A DNA stretch of 64,000 nt from Prorocentrum cordatum (taxonomy: Eukaryota; Sar; Dinophyceae; Prorocentrales; Prorocentraceae): NCBI GenBank assembly GCA_963575745.1, contig CAUYUJ010005669.1, positions 186,001 through 250,000 of the forward strand, read 5' to 3'. Below, piece after piece: positions 60,216 to 64,000 of the stretch. Both the position numbers and the translations under genes were made by a program. The notes beneath the pieces are model-generated. The model ran no database searches. It had not been told where the DNA came from and saw only the letters and a list, made by a program, of their open reading frames with translations. Numbering within the stretch: the first letter of the stretch is position 1; each line of letters opens with the position of its first letter.

Positions 60216-60960
60216 GTTGGGAAGACCATGCGCAAAGATGTTTTGGACAGCATGGACAACGAGGACAGCAGGCCTCCCGTCATCCCGAGTTTCAGTGACT
60301 CGGACCTCGAGACTTCGAGGGTGAGCAGCAGGACAGCCAGCACATGATGAGCCACAGTCTCCGATCTCACACCTCCTCTTTAGCAGGTCTGTCTCACCCC
60401 GTCCACTCTCGTACTCTCGTTTCAGGGCTGGAGATTTACAGTTTGAGTGAAAGGGGAGCACTGAACCCCCCGTGTCGTAGAAATCGGATTTCCAAGGGAG
60501 AGTTGCACAGGATTTCGGGAACCTCCGATCCAGTACCGTTTCAACGTTTCAAGGAAACCTCCGATCCGATTCCGTAGCTATATCCAGTGCTCGAGCTTTC
60601 TGTGCGCGGTTTCATATCAGATATTGCTTTGGCTCGTGAACGAGCCCACCCTTGTCTTGAGGAAAAGAGTTACCTTTCCTATGTATTTCTATAGTTCAGT
60701 TGGTATCGACATCGACTATACGTACGAACTCTCGCGAATTACCTCGACGAGGTCGACAAGAGAGAGCCAGTCCCCCCCCCCCCCGATCGTTGCCCCTCGC
60801 CACCCTAGGCTCGGCACGGCGCCGGCAGCGAGCCCGCCTGGAGCGCAGCCTGAGGAAAGAGGAGGAGGAGGCCGAGCGTAGCCAGAAGACGAGGAGGAGG
60901 AAGGAGAGCGTCGCCAGAGGATGGTTGATGATGATGATGAGGAGGAGGCAGAGCGTAGCC
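60216..60960. other. No recognisable gene
   Basis: Lower-GC stretch with a small direct repeat (TTCGGGAACCTCCGATCC / AAGGAAACCTCCGATCC near 60520-60570) and a run of C near 60770. No convincing frame. Confidence 0.4.
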
Positions 60961-60971
60961 AGAGAGAGTAG

Positions 60972-61110
60972 GAGGAGGACGACGAGGACCAGTGCAAACC
61001 TAAGACTCATCAGCGACGTTGGAGTACACCCTCCCTCCAAGCTCCCTCTTCATATGCCCTACAAAGGGTGCGCTTCCATAGGGAATTGTCCCGTTTGGGG
61101 ACAACCGTGC
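60972..61110 (+). repeat. Direct repeat P, copy 2
   Basis: GAGGACCAGTGCAAACCTAAG, CACCCTCCCTCCAAG and TTTGGGGACAACCG parallel copy 1, with about 20 percent divergence. Confidence 0.75.
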
Positions 61111-61309
61111 AAAAATCCTGAAGCGTGCCCAAACATCAGTGTCAGGACATCAACTCCACGAGTTAACCTGATTGTGTGGTCTTGGCGGTCCTGAATCGTA
61201 CCAGAACACCACTCCTGTGACTTGGTTCAGCGTATCAAAGTAACTGTTGCGCCCCGGTGATCATGAATCGGTCCCACATGCCATTCCTGGCACGCGAACC
61301 ATGAGAATT

Positions 61310-61760
61310 GGTGAAGCGGCTGCGAAGTGTCAGAAAGAATGTGCGCGGCGCGAGGGCGAGAGCCACAGTTTGAAAGGGAGCCGCCCTCAATCCGTAAAGC
61401 TCTTGTAAATGTTTCAAACGAATGTGCGCGGCACGAAGGCGATAGCCACAGTTTGAAAACGACTCGCCCTCAATCCGTGAAGCTTTTGCAAATTTCCAAG
61501 ACGAGTGCGCGCGTCGCTATGGCGAAAACCACATGTTGAAGACCACCCGCCCTCAACCCTTGAAGCGATTGCAAATTGTTAAGACGAGTGAGCGCGGCGC
61601 TAAGGCGAAAGCCTCATTGTGAAAAAAGACCCGCCCTCAATATTTGAAGCTCTTTACGTTGTTAAGGCGAGTGTGCGCGGCGCTTGGGCGAGAGAAACTG
61701 TTTGAAAAGCACCCGCCCTCCATCTGCGAAGCTGTTGCCAAGTTTAAGCTTCACGGCCAC
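61310..61760 (+). repeat. 83-bp tandem repeat, five copies
   Basis: Units start at 61341, 61424, 61505, 61588 and 61671 with GTGYGCGCGGCGC-like sequence (spacings 83, 81, 83, 83). Shared words include GGCGARAGCCACAGTTTGAA and CCGCCCTCAATCC. Divergence between units is about 15-25 percent. The period is not a multiple of three. Confidence 0.92.
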
Positions 61761-61769
61761 AGCTGTTGA

Positions 61770-62280
61770 GGAAGTCTCACGCGTAACGCCCAACCCGCCC
61801 TCTCGACCGGCCCAGGGGCGCGACGGGGAGGGGCTGCTCATAAGGAATAGGAGGCAGAAGCGTAGCCACGGGAAGTGGAGGAGAAGGAGGAAACAGTGCA
61901 TGCTTCGGCTATACGCAAGAGTGACCCTCGGTAAGAATGACCTTTGGTGCGCGGCTTTGGGGGGGCCGCGGGGGGACCAAACCTGGGCGCGCAACCAGCT
62001 GCTACTGCTTCGTGTTCAGACATCTTGGGACCCATATGTGCTCGCACCGAAGGTCGCTCCTGCGAAAGGCCAATCTTACGTCTCGTCGCATGCCTTCATT
62101 CCCTCCCCCGGGCTCCAGGCGGACTCGCTGCTGGCGCCGCGGCGCGCCGCCTCCCCCGCCGCGGCGGCGTCGCCGCCGCGGGCCTCGTGCTCGCGGGCGG
62201 CCCCGGGCACGGGGGCCCCCGCAGGACGCGCCGCCCGCGCGGGCCCAGTCGCCCTCGCCGCCGTCCTCGTCGCAAATGGT
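61770..62280. other. Unassigned region
   Basis: A frame open from about 61684 contains LRLYARVTLGKNDLWCAALG and VLAPKVAPAKGQSYVSSHAF, moderately protein-like, then becomes Ala/Pro/Arg-rich. No motif recognised; not called as a gene. Confidence 0.35.
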
Positions 62281-62284
62281 GGGA

Positions 62285-62465
62285 GGAGGAGGGGGAGGGC
62301 GACAAGCAAGGAGGAGGAGGAGGAGGAGGAGGAGGAGGAGGGCGACAGGCGAGTAGGAGGCAGGCGAAAGGGTACGGAGGGCGACGGCCAGGAGGAGGAA
62401 GGAGGCAGAGGAGGAGGAGAAGGAGGAGGAGGGCGACGAGCGAGGAGGAGATACCCAGGGGAGGG
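62285..62465 (+). repeat. GGA purine tract
   Basis: GGA/GAG repeats interrupted by GGCGACAGGCG-type words. Confidence 0.9.
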
Positions 62466-62469
62466 CGAG

Positions 62470-62840
62470 GAGGGCGTGGACGAGGAGAAGGGCGGCGGAG
62501 GTGGAAGGGGGGTCACGGCCCCACGTGGCGCGGTTTTCTAAGAAGACCACCTGTACCATGTCGTGTTCTCGTTCAAGATGGGATGCGGCACGCGAGTCCT
62601 CAGATGCGATAAATGGATAACGGAAAGCACGTCATAACATATTTATTCACGCCTCGCGTATCTTCACCAGCCCATCCCAAAGCACCACATGCTGCGACGG
62701 GCGTGTCTCCTCCTGCTCTCGCATCTAATATATCCTCCTCTTCCTCCTCATATACCGTACTGGCAGGGGGAACACATGGGAAGAGAAGGAAGAGGAGGGG
62801 GAGTCGCCTTTGATCAGGCGGTTCCTATGTTGACGTGTTG
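62470..62840. other. No recognisable gene
   Basis: No convincing frame or conserved element in this stretch. Confidence 0.4.
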
Positions 62841-62844
62841 ACGA

Positions 62845-63103
62845 AGAAGGAGGAGGAGGAGGAGGACGACGAGGACGAGGACGAGGGGGAGGAGGACGAG
62901 GAGGAGGAAAAGGAATAGCGGGGGGGGCAGGAGGAGCTGGATGAGGAGGGGCAGCAGCAGCAGGAGGAGGAGGAGTAGAAGGAGAAGCGGAAGATGGGGA
63001 GGAATGGGAGGAGGACGAGGCGGAGGAGGAAGAGGAAGGCGGTGGGAGGAGAGAGGAGAAAAGTTACGAAGATGACGATGACCGCGACAACGATGTCGTT
63101 TCC

Positions 63104-63153
<50 letters not shown>

Positions 63154-63155
63154 AG
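62845..63155 (+). repeat. GGA, GAC and AGC tracts
   Basis: GAGGAGGAC-type repeats (62848-62920), a mixed purine stretch, then GAC repeats (about 63100-63152). Confidence 0.9.
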
Positions 63156-63169
63156 TCAACCATGAAGGC

Positions 63170-63740
63170 GTTTCTGGGTTTGTCGCTCTTGGGGGCTATG
63201 TCGCAGGTCTCTGGGCCCTTTTGGGTCCTCGTGGTGCCTCTTGGGGCACCCTTGGGGCTCTATTGGGTGGTCCTGGGGCCCTCTTAGGGCTCTTTGGGGG
63301 GGTCTGGGAAGTCTCTTGGGACTATTTTTGAGGGCACGGTTCACAAAGGAGCGAGGCGCCAAATACGGCCTCCCCTTCGGAACCCGAAAAATCGCCTTTG
63401 GGGGCCCTCTTGGGCCGCTTTTGGGGCGCTCTTGGGTCCGTCAAGGGCCTCTCTGGGCCCTGTTTTCGGGCTCTCTTGGGCCATCTTCGGGCCATCTTGA
63501 AGCCTCAAGAGCCCATTGAAATCGAAAAGGCGAGAAGGCCAAAGACATGGATGTTCCTCAGGTTTTTGAAGGATTTGGGCCTCTCGGTGGCGTCCTTGGG
63601 AGGCTCCGTGGCCACTTGGGGCCGTCTTGGGGCGGTTTCGGAGCCTCGTGCAGGCTTGTTATGAGCTATCTTGAGTCACCGAGGGCTATCTTGAGCGATC
63701 TTGGAGGTCATCTTGATCTCTCCTGGGCTGTCTTGGCGCC
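63170..63740 (+). repeat. CTTGG minisatellite blocks
   Basis: Degenerate plus-orientation blocks (63170-63310, 63400-63500, 63570-63735) with a linker-like stretch near 63500-63560 (ATCGAAAAGGCGAGAAGGCC). The last block ends in CGGAGAACGAAAAAAC. Confidence 0.75.
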
Positions 63741-63757
63741 ATCGGAGAACGAAAAAA

Positions 63758-63850
63758 CACGCATTAACAGAATTACTCAGAGGTCCGCGCGGACTTCTTG
63801 GATCGGGGCTGGGCCTTTATTGCGGCACCGCCGGCGCCGCCCCTGGTGCG
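63758..63850 (+). repeat. Shared segment S, copy 2
   Basis: CATTAACAGAAT, CCGCGCGGACTTCTTGGATC and GCCGGCGCCGCCCCTGG in the same order as at 37905-38010. Here it directly follows a minisatellite block. Confidence 0.6.
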
Positions 63851-64000
63851 TTCCGCGCGCTAGGGAGTGCCAGCGCCGATCCGTTGACCCGGGTCGTGGC
63901 GCTACTCAGCGGCCGGCCAGGCTTTGCGACCCGGGTTTGTGCTGACCCAAAGTAGTGCGTACCCGACAAAGACCCACTGCTTACGAAGAGCGGGTCCCCG

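Noticed and set aside
1-64000. tRNA, rRNA and snRNA genes
   Set aside because: No cloverleaf with a GGTTCGA-type arm and no rRNA or snRNA core was recognised by eye. A covariance-model scan would be needed to exclude them.

Overview
The window looks like nuclear DNA of a dinoflagellate. The best single clue is a relict spliced-leader sequence at 19913-19934 that matches 21 of 22 positions of the dinoflagellate leader. High GC, the absence of compact housekeeping genes, a DIRS-type tyrosine-recombinase retrotransposon, a copia-like element with a methyltransferase-like segment, and decayed LINEs all fit. I cannot name the genus. No ordinary host gene, tRNA or rRNA was recognised. One 100-base run of N (59813-59912) marks an assembly gap. 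|| Layout. 1-1.4 kb: nothing recognisable. 1.4-3.6 kb: dispersed repeat family 'R1' alternating with a 10-12 bp GC-rich minisatellite (CTTGGGCCGT / CTTGGAGGCC). 3.6-11.1 kb: an apparently complete DIRS-group retrotransposon inserted into an R1 copy, with split direct repeats and four reading frames (Cys/Pro-rich membrane protein, Gag-like protein, RT-RNase H-methyltransferase-like polyprotein, tyrosine recombinase). 11.1-16.8 kb: R1 and minisatellite continue, with a 1.9 kb CAGCCT array. 17-25 kb: few repeats, an R1 copy on the minus strand, the spliced-leader relict and several unassigned coding-like stretches. 25.8-30.2 kb: a broken copia-like element (methyltransferase-like, pre-integrase and integrase segments, no RT) ending in a 1159-bp tandem duplication. 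30.7-31 kb: AGCTTTAGCTT minisatellite. 34-36.8 kb: decayed LINE on the plus strand. 37-43 kb: trinucleotide tracts, a decayed Cys-rich gene, R1 and minisatellite. 43.4-47.1 kb: minisatellite in inverted orientation arranged in a composite repeat with a 44-bp tandem array and a hairpin. 47.5-48.6 kb: a 1.1 kb hairpin-array element with 13-bp inverted ends. 50.3-56.6 kb: decayed LINE on the minus strand. 57-64 kb: GA tract, a MITE with 36-bp inverted ends, several tandem repeats, the gap and a last minisatellite block. || How it fits together. Only the DIRS element looks capable of acting as a unit: its repeats are identical by eye, its RNase H and recombinase residues are present, and its empty site can be read from a paralogous R1 copy. 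Everything else is older debris. The recurring theme is capture of a C5-methyltransferase-like domain (PC and EN/EHP motifs) by two unrelated retroelement classes in the same stretch, plus an abundance of sequences able to form hairpins. Coordinates of diffuse repeats are approximate. All translations were read by eye.
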